From the NCBI RefSeq assembly GCF_025602895.1, contig NW_026516500.1:1-29777 (forward strand): a DNA stretch of 29,777 nucleotides. Direction: 5' to 3'. Each line of letters opens with the position of its first letter. The first letter of the stretch is position 1. Below, piece by piece: positions 1 to 10,694 of this stretch. Origin of the DNA: Polychytrium aggregatum (taxonomy: Eukaryota; Chytridiomycota; Chytridiomycetes; Polychytriales). A program made the translations under genes and the position numbers. The notes beneath the pieces were generated by a model. It was not told where the DNA came from. It did no database searches and saw only the letters and a list, made by a program, of their open reading frames with translations.

Positions 1-171
1 ACGATCATCCGATTAGTCTTTTTGTGTGTGTGATGTCTCCGACCACCTCGGGCGAGTATGACTGACTATTTTGTCTTCAACGACTCCATCTCAACCCGAT
101 TGACTCCAACCTGGGGATGCTGTTACTTGGTGGTTCCTGATGGACACGATCTCCATCGTCCTTTAATGCAG

Positions 172-2621
172 ATTTGCCATCTTGACACCGGAGACCTTCC
201 CCGCATGGAGCGGCAATCCCCACGATGGCATCAAGCTGATCATGAACAGCGTCAACATGGATGCCAAAGAGTGGCAGCTCGGTGCCGCCAAGGTCTTTAT
301 CAAGTCTCCCGAGTCCTTGTTCCTGCTTGAAGAACAGCGCGACCGCAAATACCACTCCTATGCGATTGTTATCCAGCGCGCCTATCGCCGGTGGAAGTCG
401 CGAAAGTATTTCTTGGAGATGCGCAAGAAGGCGGCCGAGGTCGTCTACGGCAAGAAGGAGCGAAAGCGCTTCTCGGTCAATCGCGAGTTCCTCGGTGACT
501 ACCCTTGGCTACTTGAGCAACTCGATTCTTAAGGCCCTCGTGGTAAGCATGATACACGGTCAGCCTCGACGGAGCCCTTGTGGTGCGAAGAAGTGAAGCC
601 CTAGGGATACATGGCTACGTGACTGAACAGACATCCAGGAATGATCTGCTGGCTCTGCTGGCTCTGCTGGCTCTGCTGGCTCTGCTGGCTCTGCTGGCTC
701 TGCTGGCTCTGCTGGCTCTGCTGGCTCTGCTGATTGCGGGGTCGACCTTGGAATGTGGTCCCTGATGAGACGGTATTTCTGCTTCTCTGCTTCTCGGCGC
801 CGCACTCAGGCAAAAACGAGAAGGTTTTCTTTGCCGACTTTGTCCAAAAGTATGATCGCAAGTTCAAGCCAACCCAGCGCGAGTTTATCATCACCGAGAA
901 TTCGATTTTCATCATCGGTGTCGAGAAGCAGGCTTCTGGTCCCAACAAGGGAAAGATGCTCAAGGTCGTCAAGCGCAAGATCGAGTTCAATGAGATCGGC
1001 TCGGTGTCCTTGAGGTGTGTGCTCCGAATATCGAGATTCCAACTCGAGTGTTTGGTCGAACTGCCGCTGTCAACAGCCCTGTGACGGTGGCGGAGCTCGT
1101 GCTACCAACGCAAAATCGGCATCCGTGCACCCCTGCCGCTGCGGCTGCGATTGCCATGCCACAATATATCTCTGCTCGCTGCATCCGATCGTACCGCACT
1201 GACAGACCCTTCGCACGCAGCACCAAGAACGACGACTTTTTCGTGGTCCACATCCCCAAGGAATACGACAATGTTCTCGAAAACCTCTTCAAGACAGAAC
1301 TCATCACGGTGCTGAGGTGAGCTTGGCAGCTGATTGGATCTCCTTCTCACCTCCACTGCCTCTGTCGGCTTGGGCGGGTCGGTCCTGTCGTGGAAAGACA
1401 GCGGCATTCATGTTTGTGACACCTTCCCTTTGCCAGTGAAAAGTATGAGCTTCATCTAAAACGCCCGCTCAAGATCGATTTTGTGGACAGGTAGGTCGTG
1501 CAGACTCAGCTGAGCCACCAGAGTGAGACATCCTCCGCATCTGCAGCGATTATGCCGACTGCCATCACTAACAGCGTGGCCTTGGACCAAATGCGCCATA
1601 GCATCAAGTACTCCGTCAAGAAAACTACCTGGCAGGCTGGAGGCTTCCAAGAGCTCAAGTTCATCGCCGACAGCACCGCAAAGCAGCCCTTGATCAAGCA
1701 TAGTGGCAAGACCACCGAGATTCGAGTCGCCCCTGGCATGCCCAAGGACTCGCGCCCCAATGCATCTACGCTGATGCAGCGCGAGACCCGCCGTCCTCAG
1801 GCCCAGTCGAGCGCGCCGGCCAACCGTTTTTGCCAATGCGGCGCAGGCTGCCAGCAAATTCACGCCGCCTGCTGCCGCTGCCGCGACTTCTTCCCTCGCT
1901 CAGAGTGGCCGCGCGGCCTCAAACAATGCTGTCCGCGCAGGAGGATCGCCCCCCTCGAGCAACTCGGGATCGGCTGCAAACTTGGCAAACGCCGCGGCAG
2001 CCAAGCGCAAGCCCCCGCCCGTGCCTCCCGCCAAGAAACTGCCGACCTGCCGCGCCCTCTATGTAAGCACTGCGATGCAGCCTTGATTTATCGAGTCCAG
2101 CGAGCTTCCTCTCCCCCCTTCGCCTGCCTCGGTTTGGAGACTTACCCGTGCGGGCAATCTAATGCCGATATCAGGACTATGATGCCACCGAAGCGGACGA
2201 GCTTTCATTCAAGGCCGGAGACACCATCACAATCATCAACTCAGGTATGTGCCTGCGGCACAGCGCGCTTTGAGCCTGAGGACTCGGTGTATGGGCTGAA
2301 AGGGTATGGCGAGGGCTGTTGGCTTGGGGCCTTTTGTTGGCCATGCCAGCAGCTTGCAGGCGGTGCTCTGATCTCTGAAAGGCATCGAACGTCGCTTATT
2401 CGGATGTTGTATCTGCAGACGATCCTGGGTGGTGGACTGGCAACCTGAACGGCAAGCGTGGCCTGTTCCCTATGAATGTGAGTTGCCTTCTCGTTGTTAT
2501 CGCACCGCGCACAATCACATCAGAGCTCGCCTGTGAATCCCGCCGACTCACCATCGCCCTCTTGGTCTTTCGAATGAATCGTGCTGGTGCACATGTTCAG
2601 TATGTGGAGAAGCTTGCTTGA
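172..2621 (+). CDS. Class I myosin (MYO1E/F-like), 3' part: end of motor, IQ, TH1, TH2, SH3
   Basis: This is the C-terminal part of a long-tailed class I myosin, an actin motor of endocytic patches; the motor N-terminus lies left of the window. Exons read as 172-542, 810-1014, 1221-1316, 1437-1490, 1575-2062, 2175-2244, 2419-2477 and 2601-2621, all with GT-AG introns. In order I see the motor end (LTPETFP, NSVNM, TKVFIK-like AKVFIK, PESLFLLEE), one IQ-type helix (AIVIQRAYRRW), a TH1 membrane-binding domain (KYDRKF, VKRKIEF, SVSLSTKNDDFF), an Ala/Pro-rich TH2 ending KRKPPPVPP, and an SH3 domain (CRALYDYDA, DDPGWWTG, GLFPMNYVEKL). The exon ending at 542 and the one starting at 810 do not join in frame without correcting two one-base errors (about 503 and 542). 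A third break lies in the T run at 1826-1830. All three are at homopolymers, so assembly error is likelier than pseudogenisation. The family call is firm; exon ends are inferred. Confidence 0.9.
646..732. repeat. 9-bp tandem repeat inside a myosin intron
   Basis: About 9.7 perfect copies of the unit CTGCTGGCT lie within the intron 543-809 of the myosin gene. Because the unit is a multiple of three, it leaves open reading frames on both strands that translate as Leu-Leu-Ala or Gln-Gln-Ser runs. These are artefacts of the repeat. Confidence 0.95.
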
Positions 2622-3201
2622 AGGCTGTGAGTGCCCTCGGGATTCCCGTTTCCTCCCTCTCCAAATGTCTCAGTCGCGGATATCCGCCAGCTCAACATTG
2701 GACAGGATTTGAATGCCCCATCGTCTTCCCTCTCCGTCATCCTTGTCGTTGTATTAATGGCTTGATCACTCGCGCTCCCTGTCCAGCAACTTTGATCTGC
2801 GCTGGTTCAGCCCACTTGTTGTGCTCCTTTCCTTTCCCTTCCCTCCTGCCATGTTGATAGATGGCGCTCTCGAACGCGACCAAAATACAGAGATGGGCCT
2901 CATTTCCTTCCAGTGTCGTTGTCGTCGCCAAATCAATGGAAGGATGAGTGGAAGGATGTGTTCGACTGCACTGCCGGCCAAGTTTGTCGCACGCTTTTGG
3001 GTCAGTGCCCGTCATTTCAGACCAAGTCAAGCCCATCCCCGCTGACCCGCGTGTGGCTGTGGAATTGGAAATGGAGGCGGCGCTCGTGAAGAGTCAGAAG
3101 ATCCATTGGGACAACCATCGAGCTTTTATTTGCACGACGGCAGGAGATGCTGGCGGATGGGAGGTGAGCGGGTGGGACTGCAGGAAGCCGGCAAGCGCGA
3201 A
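2622..3201. other. Convergent intergenic region, myosin/Mrp51
   Basis: This gap separates two genes that end towards each other, so it should hold the two 3' untranslated regions. I see only short overlapping open frames with no family resemblance, and no RNA gene. Confidence 0.6.
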
Positions 3202-4101
3202 TCAGTTGGAGGGCCTCTTGCCAAGATTGAGAATCTGGGCGGCGGTCTGAGGATCCTGGCCGATTCGGCCGGTGAGAAATTCGGCACTGCTCGAGGAGCG
3301 CATCTCCGGGGGCTTGCGGTCGTTGACTGTGATGACGTGGCGTCCCTGGTGGTCAAAATCAACATCGACGACATAAAAGATGGCCTCGGACTTGGACTGC
3401 GACACAACCGCGACACTGGACGTCGGCAGGTAGGCGACAAAGCCAGCAATGCCGACGCTGTAGCTGTTCTGGATCGACAGGCGGTTGAGAATGCGACCCC
3501 GCACGGGGATCGGGATCATGCGTCCCTGGTGGGCTGACGAGGGATCGAGGTGGTATACCGGCGGGTGAACAGGCACGCTTTCGACCTCGGTGGTGATGTT
3601 CAAAAAGTCGACACCATCGGAGCTGCTCTTGAGGCCGGCATTGATCTGCTTCCGCCACTCGGGGGACAGTCGGCGGGCCTTCTCAACCAGATCCCGGTAC
3701 TCCTTGTGGCTGATCCGGCGAAGGTTGATGCGCTGGGGCTGGGCCTCGGTCTGTTGGAAGGTGACTTTCTTGACGTTCCCGTCGTCAACCGTCACCGGCT
3801 TGACTAATGACGATGTGTATCGCAGCGAAACCGGAGGCTGCTTTGCCGGTGCCGGGAAGAGCTCCTTCCATCGGGCGATCGAGCTGACCTCGTCCGAGGC
3901 CATCGAGACGACGGCCGATTTGGTGTCGGGGTCGTCGTGCTGCTGGACCTTGATGTATTGTGCCCTCAGATCGCTCGGGAGCGCCTGCTTGAGACCCCAG
4001 TTACCGACAGCGCGCTGGGACTTTGGGGCTGTAATCACCTGCGCAGGCTGAAGTGATGCGTATTTGGAAGTGCGAAAGAGACGAGCAAAGCTGTTTTCCA
4101 T
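3202..4101 (-). CDS. MRP51: Mitochondrial ribosomal small-subunit protein Mrp51-like
   Basis: This is a single-exon frame of 299 residues from the ATG at 4101. The N-terminus MENSFARLFRTSKYASL, followed by QVITAPKSQRAVGNWGLK and then SIARWKELF, matches the fungal Mrp51 pattern: a basic, presequence-like start, a P-S-x-R block, then G-x-W-G-L-K and a W-x-E motif. Mrp51 is a fungal component of the mitochondrial small ribosomal subunit and acts in the matrix in translation of mitochondrial mRNAs. The frame stays open upstream to about 4413, but the extra stretch is Ser/Arg/Gln-rich and unlike the family, so I chose the internal ATG. Another start within the extension is possible. No intron is needed. 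Confidence 0.8.
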   Translation of the reverse strand: MENSFARLFRTSKYASLQPAQVITAPKSQRAVGNWGLKQALPSDLRAQYIKVQQHDDPDTKSAVVSMASDEVSSIARWKELFPAPAKQPPVSLRYTSSLVKPVTVDDGNVKKVTFQQTEAQPQRINLRRISHKEYRDLVEKARRLSPEWRKQINAGLKSSSDGVDFLNITTEVESVPVHPPVYHLDPSSAHQGRMIPIPVRGRILNRLSIQNSYSVGIAGFVAYLPTSSVAVVSQSKSEAIFYVVDVDFDHQGRHVITVNDRKPPEMRSSSSAEFLTGRIGQDPQTAAQILNLGKRPSN

Positions 4102-5183
4102 GTTGACGGTGCAGATCCAGGTCCAGTGGTTGATCGGGTGGCTATGGCCCAGACGCGAGTTGTGGGCTTGGATCTGGAGTTCCTGGGCAAGACTGTGGAT
4201 GCGAGAGCTTGTGGGCGATCTGGCAGAGACAGGCTCGGGCGCTTGGTCGCGGAGTCGACAGAGGGCTTCGAGGGACTGATGCCAAATGCCTGGCCGCTGC
4301 TGTTTCCGGATGCACGATCTGGATCGTGCCGGTGCTGGGAAGCAGAGCCGATAACTCGACGGCTTTTGCGTTTGGCTTTTTTTGCACCCATGAACACGTG
4401 TGCCGCTGCGCATTGAATCCGGGGCGGATCGGAGTGGTCACGTGGATGCTGCTGCGCATTCGACCGGCCCTTTCTGGTTGTCATGTCGAGTCCACCCGAG
4501 TGCCGAAGATGTCGCAAGTATTGAGGATGGCCGAGCAATCCAAATCACTCAATAGGTCCAATGTGCTATATATATTAAATGTACAAACGTCTTTGGAGGC
4601 TGCATTCTGCACGCACATGCGACCGGCTTGTCGAATCGACCGGCTCAGAACCATGCCTCGCAACACAAATCCGATCGCTCGTAGGAAACAATGGCCATTG
4701 CACGGCTGAGAGCTCGCACCATACCGATCCCAGTGACAAATCACAATCTTGGCAGGACGGCTTTGTACTGTAGTCAAAGCACAGCGTCCGTTCGTATCGG
4801 GGCTCTCTCGCTCGCTCTGGGCCGTAACTCCGGGTCGTGGTGGTGTGTCGTGGGTCTTGCCAGTGACAGGCTGATCAGATCCACCAGTCAGGGAAATCAC
4901 GAACGATCGTGCGCTCCAACCTGTAGCGGGATCATGTGTATATTCAGAGCCCACGGGAGGTGACTGGCGGTCGTCCGTCCAAGGCTTCATTTCGCTTTGC
5001 GGGTGGGCTGATGCTTGCCGTCCTCCCCGAAAAGGCGGGTGCCTGGTTTCCTCGGCTCCTGCCCACATTGCCTTCATCTCGCTGCGTCGTTACCCGCGGC
5101 CTGCCCCTACTGCTCTGCTGCCCTGCCCTGCCCAGACCAAGCGGGCTTGAGCTGTTTTGGAGTGCTAGGATTATAACCAACCT
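4102..5183. promoter_or_regulatory. Divergent intergenic/promoter region, Mrp51 and HDAC
   Basis: About 1.1 kb separates the two divergently transcribed starts, so it should contain both promoters. An AT-rich stretch with alternating TATA steps (about 4566-4579) stands out in otherwise GC-rich sequence and could be a core promoter element for either gene. A 198-codon open frame on the minus strand (4481-5077) has no recognisable domain and I do not call it. Confidence 0.4.
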
Positions 5184-8100
5184 ATGGCATCAGAATATGG
5201 CCCCGAATCCTCCCCCTGGAGACCCTCCGAGTCGCTTGCCCACTCAGGATCGATGCCCCAACAGCAGCAGCTGTCGGCCCCTGCCGTCCACTCAGAGTCA
5301 CTGCCATCGCCAGCCACCTCTTCTCCAAGCGCTATGCCGCATCCGCAAGCTGCACCCACAGGGATCTTTTACGACCCCCGATCCGGATTTCACTCGCCTC
5401 TGAGTCGATCGCAGTACAATCCGGAGTTGCCCCAGCGGGTGACCGTGGCCTTCCAGAAGCTTGTCGAGCTCGGGCTTCACAATCGACTGGTCATAATATT
5501 TGACAAAATCTGCTTTTCTCTCGATGAAGCCCTTGGTATCGTTCACGCCTCGCAATACATCAAAGAAATCGATAATACTGCCGGTATGGTTGCTGGGCTC
5601 TGTGATTGCGGCCAGCTGGAGCCACCTGGATGGAGTGCCATTATTCGGCCATCGGCTCGCCTGCGAAATGGCCTCGACCACGCCTCCAAATTGCTTCGTG
5701 ACCCGGCCCATCTTGCTTCCTGTTACTCTTGGTTGCAGAGTCGAATGAGTCCGATCTTCGCGAACAAAGCGAGAAGTACATCGACGTTTATTTCAACCGA
5801 TCGACAGCATTCCTCAGCCGTTTGGCTTGTACCGGGGCGATTGCCGTATGCGAGGCCGTCTGGAATGGCCAAGTCAGCAACGCCATCGCACTCATCAGGT
5901 CAGTTCCACACGCTGATAACCGCAACCCCGATGCTGGAGCCGATGCTGGAGCCGATACTGGAGCCGATTCGATGGCTGGATTGACATGAACATCAAGAAC
6001 GAGTGCGCACACTACCTGGATTCCAAAGATGCAGCCATCAGCACCGCGGCGATGCAAGCCCAAAGATATCTCACGATTGAGGGCGGCAAGCTACTGTGGA
6101 AACAGATTTTGGATCGAAGCTCGATCGAAGCTGCCACTGCGACGAAATAGAATGCATGCACAAGGCAGATGCTGCCACAACAATCGAGCGTCAGACTGGA
6201 TTCTGCAGCATCGATATCGCTCTCACAGTGTCGCTTTGCTTCATCAGACCTCCGGGACATCATGCTGAGCGTGACGAGGTAAGTCCTCTCAGGCAAGTGA
6301 GCCAATACGATGCAAAGATCTGATTCGACGATACCTCTCCCCGCGGTTGAAAATGGCTTCCCCAACTTGTCGATGCATATGGATGGCCATGATTCGTTGG
6401 GATCCTCGGATACGACTTTCAAACTACCCGGCAGGCCATGTGAGTTCGGTGCGCCGCACCCTTATGGTTGACAACGGGGTTGAGGCCCGCAAATCGATCC
6501 AATATTCTATCAACTCTGTGAAGCGACGCTGGCGAGGGCCTATAGCTCTTGGTCTCTGTCAGCCGCCATTTCAACTCACCGATGTATCGTGTTTGCCATT
6601 ACTCCGACTCGCGCAATTTCCATTCATCAGGGGATTTTGTGTATACAACAACGTTGCTGTTGCTGCAAGATATATGCAGCGCAATTACTCTGTCGGTCGC
6701 ATCATGATATTGGATTGGGATATTCATCATGGTACGGGATCAGGATGCATCAATCAGGATTCCCTCGATGTTGCTACAGAGGCTGAAACCAGTCCATTTT
6801 GGATGAACATCTCGCTGATGACGATTTCTCACTATTTTGTGCCCATTCTCGTGGTGTCTTTGATCAGGGAACGGCATCCAAAATGAATTTTATGACGATC
6901 CGACGGTGCTCTACATTTCCCTGCACCGCTACGAAGATGCGACTTTCTTCCCAGGGTCGACTGATGCTAATTACGATCGAGTCGGTGGCCCAACGGCAAA
7001 GGGAAGGTAGGCGGCTCGGCAAGATACCCGTATGCTGTGGCTTCGCGACTCATTTGCTATCACGAGCGAACGGATATTGCTTGCACAACGAACTCGCTTC
7101 AAAACGAGCTCGAAACACAACCCGCCCCGATCCTTGATCTTCATGAAGCACGCCGTTTTCACAGAAACGTGAACATCCCCTGGTCCCGGAGTGGCATGGG
7201 CGACAGGGACTACCTCTACGCCTTTGAAACATTAATCATGCCGATCGCGCGGGAGTTTGGGCCAGACCTGGTCTTAGGTACTGCCTGCCATCCTCGCATC
7301 ATCAAGATGTGTCTGGGCGCACTCTGTCAAAGGCTGACCATATTCTTCCTTGCGATCGAACAACGCTTCTTTCTTGAATCCAGTTTCTGCTGGCTTTGAT
7401 TCGGCCGAAGGCGACGAGCTTGGTGAATGCCATGTGACTCCACAAGGCTTCTCACAGATGACCTCCCTGCTCATGGGCCTGGCTCAAGGCAAAGTGGTGC
7501 TTGCACTCGAGGTATTTGGTCGCCTGTGTCCAACATAGCAATTCACCGCCTCCATGTCTCAGCGGCAAGACAAGCGCGACTTATTCTGGGTGGCGGGATC
7601 GAACGAAACGCAGGGCGGATACAACTTTGAGTCCGTGGCCAATTCCTTGGCTGCTTGTGCCAGGACGCTGCTGGGTGAGCCGACAACTATCCAAGCGTAC
7701 ACCGTATCGAATGACGCTAGGCTCAGCGTCCACCAGGCGCTATTTGAACAGGCCCCATTCTGGACGTGCCTCAAACATTCCAACATCAAGCCCCCGCCCA
7801 CACCAGGCACGTCATATGGACTAGAGACGATCGCCACCCTCGTGTTTGCCGCTGAATCTGCATGGCCCGGCGACACATGCTTATCAAGTCCTTTGTTCTC
7901 ATCGTTCTTTCCGCAATCTCCAGCAAAGCCAAAGGCGGCCAAGGAGTCAAGCTCAAATAAGATATCCGTGTCGAGGCCCATGATAGGTCGGTACTCTGGT
8001 TTATCTCCATCAGTTGATCAAGTGCCATTTGCTGGTTCTGTGTGGCATTGACGCAGTCTCGTTCCATGCTATAGACATTCTGTGGGGGAACTACTCCGAC

Positions 8101-9605
8101 TCCTTGAGAAAACGAGGCTTCATACCCGTCCGGCTGCATGAGGAATGGCAAGGCCGCAAGTACCAAGGCTGCATCCACCACACGTAAGATGACTGGGTCT
8201 GGATATTCACGGAGCTACGCTTCCGAAGGATGCAACTGATGCCTCCATGTCCACAAATATCGCCTTGATGGAAGAGCAGTAAGAACCTGCTTTCATACGA
8301 AGGAACATTGGTTCTATTCTTGCATGACAGGTATATGATCGTGGTGCAAATTGTGAAGCAGCGCTGTTTTATCGATCAGGAACCAACTGACCATTGTTTA
8401 TCCAAACTAGATCTTTTATGCTGGGGTATGTTCCCAAAGCTGACATCGGCAGATTCATCGGCGGATTGTTGACTGAGCGAACGAGTCTTGGTTGGAGGCG
8501 CCACTGGACTTGCCACCTTTCCCCTCGACTCACGCGTGCCTACCGATCCATCGACCTATCAGCCTGGACAGTACCGATGATCCTCTTGTCGAGCCAGAAC
8601 ACACCCACGTGGTATGTTGGTTGTCGGCTCCGCACACGCCGGATCGGATGTGTGCGATCCTTTATCTCCAGCGGCTCTTTGTGCAAAGCCATCGTATTTA
8701 GAGTGAGATGCCGACACGGCGGCATTGATATCGCGCTCTCCACCGCGTCCTGACCTACCCCACTGTTGCACAGATGGATTCTGCGCTCCCATTTATCGAC
8801 GCCTTCCTGGATGCCAAATACACTATTATCGACCTGGGCTTCTACGTTGATGGAAAGCCGGTAAGCCACAGCGGCATCACTATGCTTCTATGTGCATCCT
8901 CGATATTTTCTCACATCTCCGATCGTCACCTACGTTACAGTTCACCGGACAAATGAATGCCGCCACTGGGGCTGTAGAATGTATATGGGACCGGTTTGTG
9001 AAGTAAGCTATACTGCTTTGCTACTCCTCGGGATTGCCTCATTTAAGGCGGCCTGGCCCCTGCACCTCTGCAGTCGTGTGTGATCGAGCTAACGAGATTA
9101 ATTGGTGGGTGTTTTATTGCCAGACCATCTCCAGCCAGCCGTGTTCTGATTTTGGCTGTTGGAGCCCTGGCAAAGAGCATCGCCATTCTCGCACAAAATC
9201 GAGGTTTGTGTGCATGTGCCCTCTCAAGTTCAGATCGAGTAGTGCCAGTGGGGTGGCCGCGAACTATCTATTTGAGTTCATGCGTCGGTGGGCGTTCCGT
9301 TGCTGCGTCGATCACAGCAATGCTCGGTCCTTTCATTTGGGACATGTAAAGAACAGCAGACAAGCTGACGCTGTTGATCCGCATGCATTTGAACAGTGTC
9401 AGACTTTGAGTCTCTGGTGTGCGGCATGGTTCTGGTCCACCGTAACGATTCAGGAAATCTGGCACCCGTGCCGCTTTCAAGCACACTGCAACAGGTAAGA
9501 AGTAATTGTCTGACACACACCATCCGGCGGCTGCTTTCAATCGGCAAAGATGCCATGTCTTTGGTACCTCGTCCGAAATCTCATGGGATCTGGATTTGCA
9601 GGTAA
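5184..9605 (+). CDS. Class II (Hda1-type) histone deacetylase with C-terminal Arb2-like domain
   Basis: This is a multi-exon zinc-dependent lysine deacetylase acting on chromatin. The N-terminus is Ser/Pro/Gln-rich. Well-supported exons are 5184-5583, 5739-5898, 6248-6278, 6631-6731, 6868-7006, 7165-7277, 7384-7511 and 7614 to about 7800. They carry the active-site marks in order: [29 protein letters not shown] (zinc Asp and His), [26 protein letters not shown] (zinc Asp) and LEGGYN with the catalytic Tyr. Downstream exons at 8774-8860, 8941-9002, 9124-9203 and 9397-9494 join in phase. They give [26 protein letters not shown] and [17 protein letters not shown], resembling the Arb2 domain found at the C-terminus of fungal Hda1/Clr3. 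The last stop is probably TAA at 9603-9605. Between 7800 and 8773 the exons are unclear (8075-8183 and an exon ending at 8611 are candidates). A small exon seems to be missing between 6278 and 6631, because the phases do not match. Confidence 0.85.
5930..5967. repeat. 12-bp tandem repeat in an HDAC intron
   Basis: Just over three copies of GATGCTGGAGCC, with one substitution in the third, lie in the intron 5899-6247 of the deacetylase gene. Confidence 0.8.
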
Positions 9606-10694
9606 CTCGAGTATTCGCCCCATCAACACTCCCAAGGGGCCATCTCCTTGCTCCAAATACCTATTCCTTTGGTATGTGCGATCGGATTGACACAGCTTGC
9701 CGCAGCTGCGCCACTGATTGCACAATCCCGTTGCTGCGCCTTTGTCTACTCACACACTGCCGCCCCCCCCTCGCTAACGAAACGATAGGCTTAGCATCCT
9801 ACCACTCTTATCGTACGCTGGAGAGCATCCAGCAATCCAGCTTTTCGTTTTTTTCAAAGTGTATGGAGAGACTATATGACCCATGATCCGACCCAAATCC
9901 CCTGCCCTCAGTATGCCTCTACCGCTTTCCAAAGCAGGCGAAGGAAAAGAAGACGAAAAAACAAATGGCACGCCCTGAAATGCTTGGTCTAGGACCGCTA
10001 TTCGTTCTAACTTTGCGTTTACTTTTCGAGCAACGTGAAGCAGTCGGTCTTCCATTGACTCGGAGCAAACGGTGCACCACTGGTCGTATGAAGTGAATCG
10101 CGGGGGGGGGATGATCGGTGTGCATACTGTAGCCATGCCTTTGGCAGCGCTGGCCCGATGACGGGCTCCACCGGCTCCAAATCGACCACCCATCGCATCT
10201 CAGAGCCGGGACACGCACTGATGGTGCTATTCGCGGCCCTACGAGTAGTGTGGCTTGGATCCCCAGTTGCGAAATACATCTCGCCCCTATTGAACCAGTT
10301 CATCAAGCGCCTCCCCGCCTCCAACTCCACTGCGGTTCGAAGCAAGCGAACCATGAGCCAAGATTATCAAAGTGCAATGTCGGACGATCACAGGAATCAT
10401 ATTACAATATCATACCATGTCGATACATTAGAGACCATAGCCTCAAACCGAGCAGCATAGATAACACCGATAAAGGAGAAGGCAAGAGGAGGCGCACCAC
10501 GTTTAAAAGCGCCAAAGCTCTGCCAAGGAAGCCGAGTCGCAACGGTTACTGCATCAGCAGCGATCGTGAACACTGGAAAGCGGGCCATGGGGTCACGAGA
10601 GGGGCAGGGAATGAGGGAAGGGTGGGAAGGTGAGATGCCTTTCTGGATATAACACGCCAAGGCAACCTGTTGAGGAGCATTATCGTGGCAGTGC
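9606..10694. other. Convergent intergenic region, HDAC/fungalysin
   Basis: This is about 1.1 kb between two genes that end towards each other. Only scattered short frames are present and none resembles a known family. The last part should be the 3' untranslated region of the fungalysin gene. A terminal deacetylase exon reaching about 9880 cannot be excluded. Confidence 0.5.

Noticed and set aside
1498..2448. A single 316-codon frame as one uninterrupted gene
   Set aside because: Only its first third matches myosin TH1; after the T run the real TH2/SH3 coding continues in another frame with introns.
4481..5077. 198-codon minus-strand frame between Mrp51 and the deacetylase
   Set aside because: No recognisable motif, chance-like composition, and it occupies a divergent promoter region.
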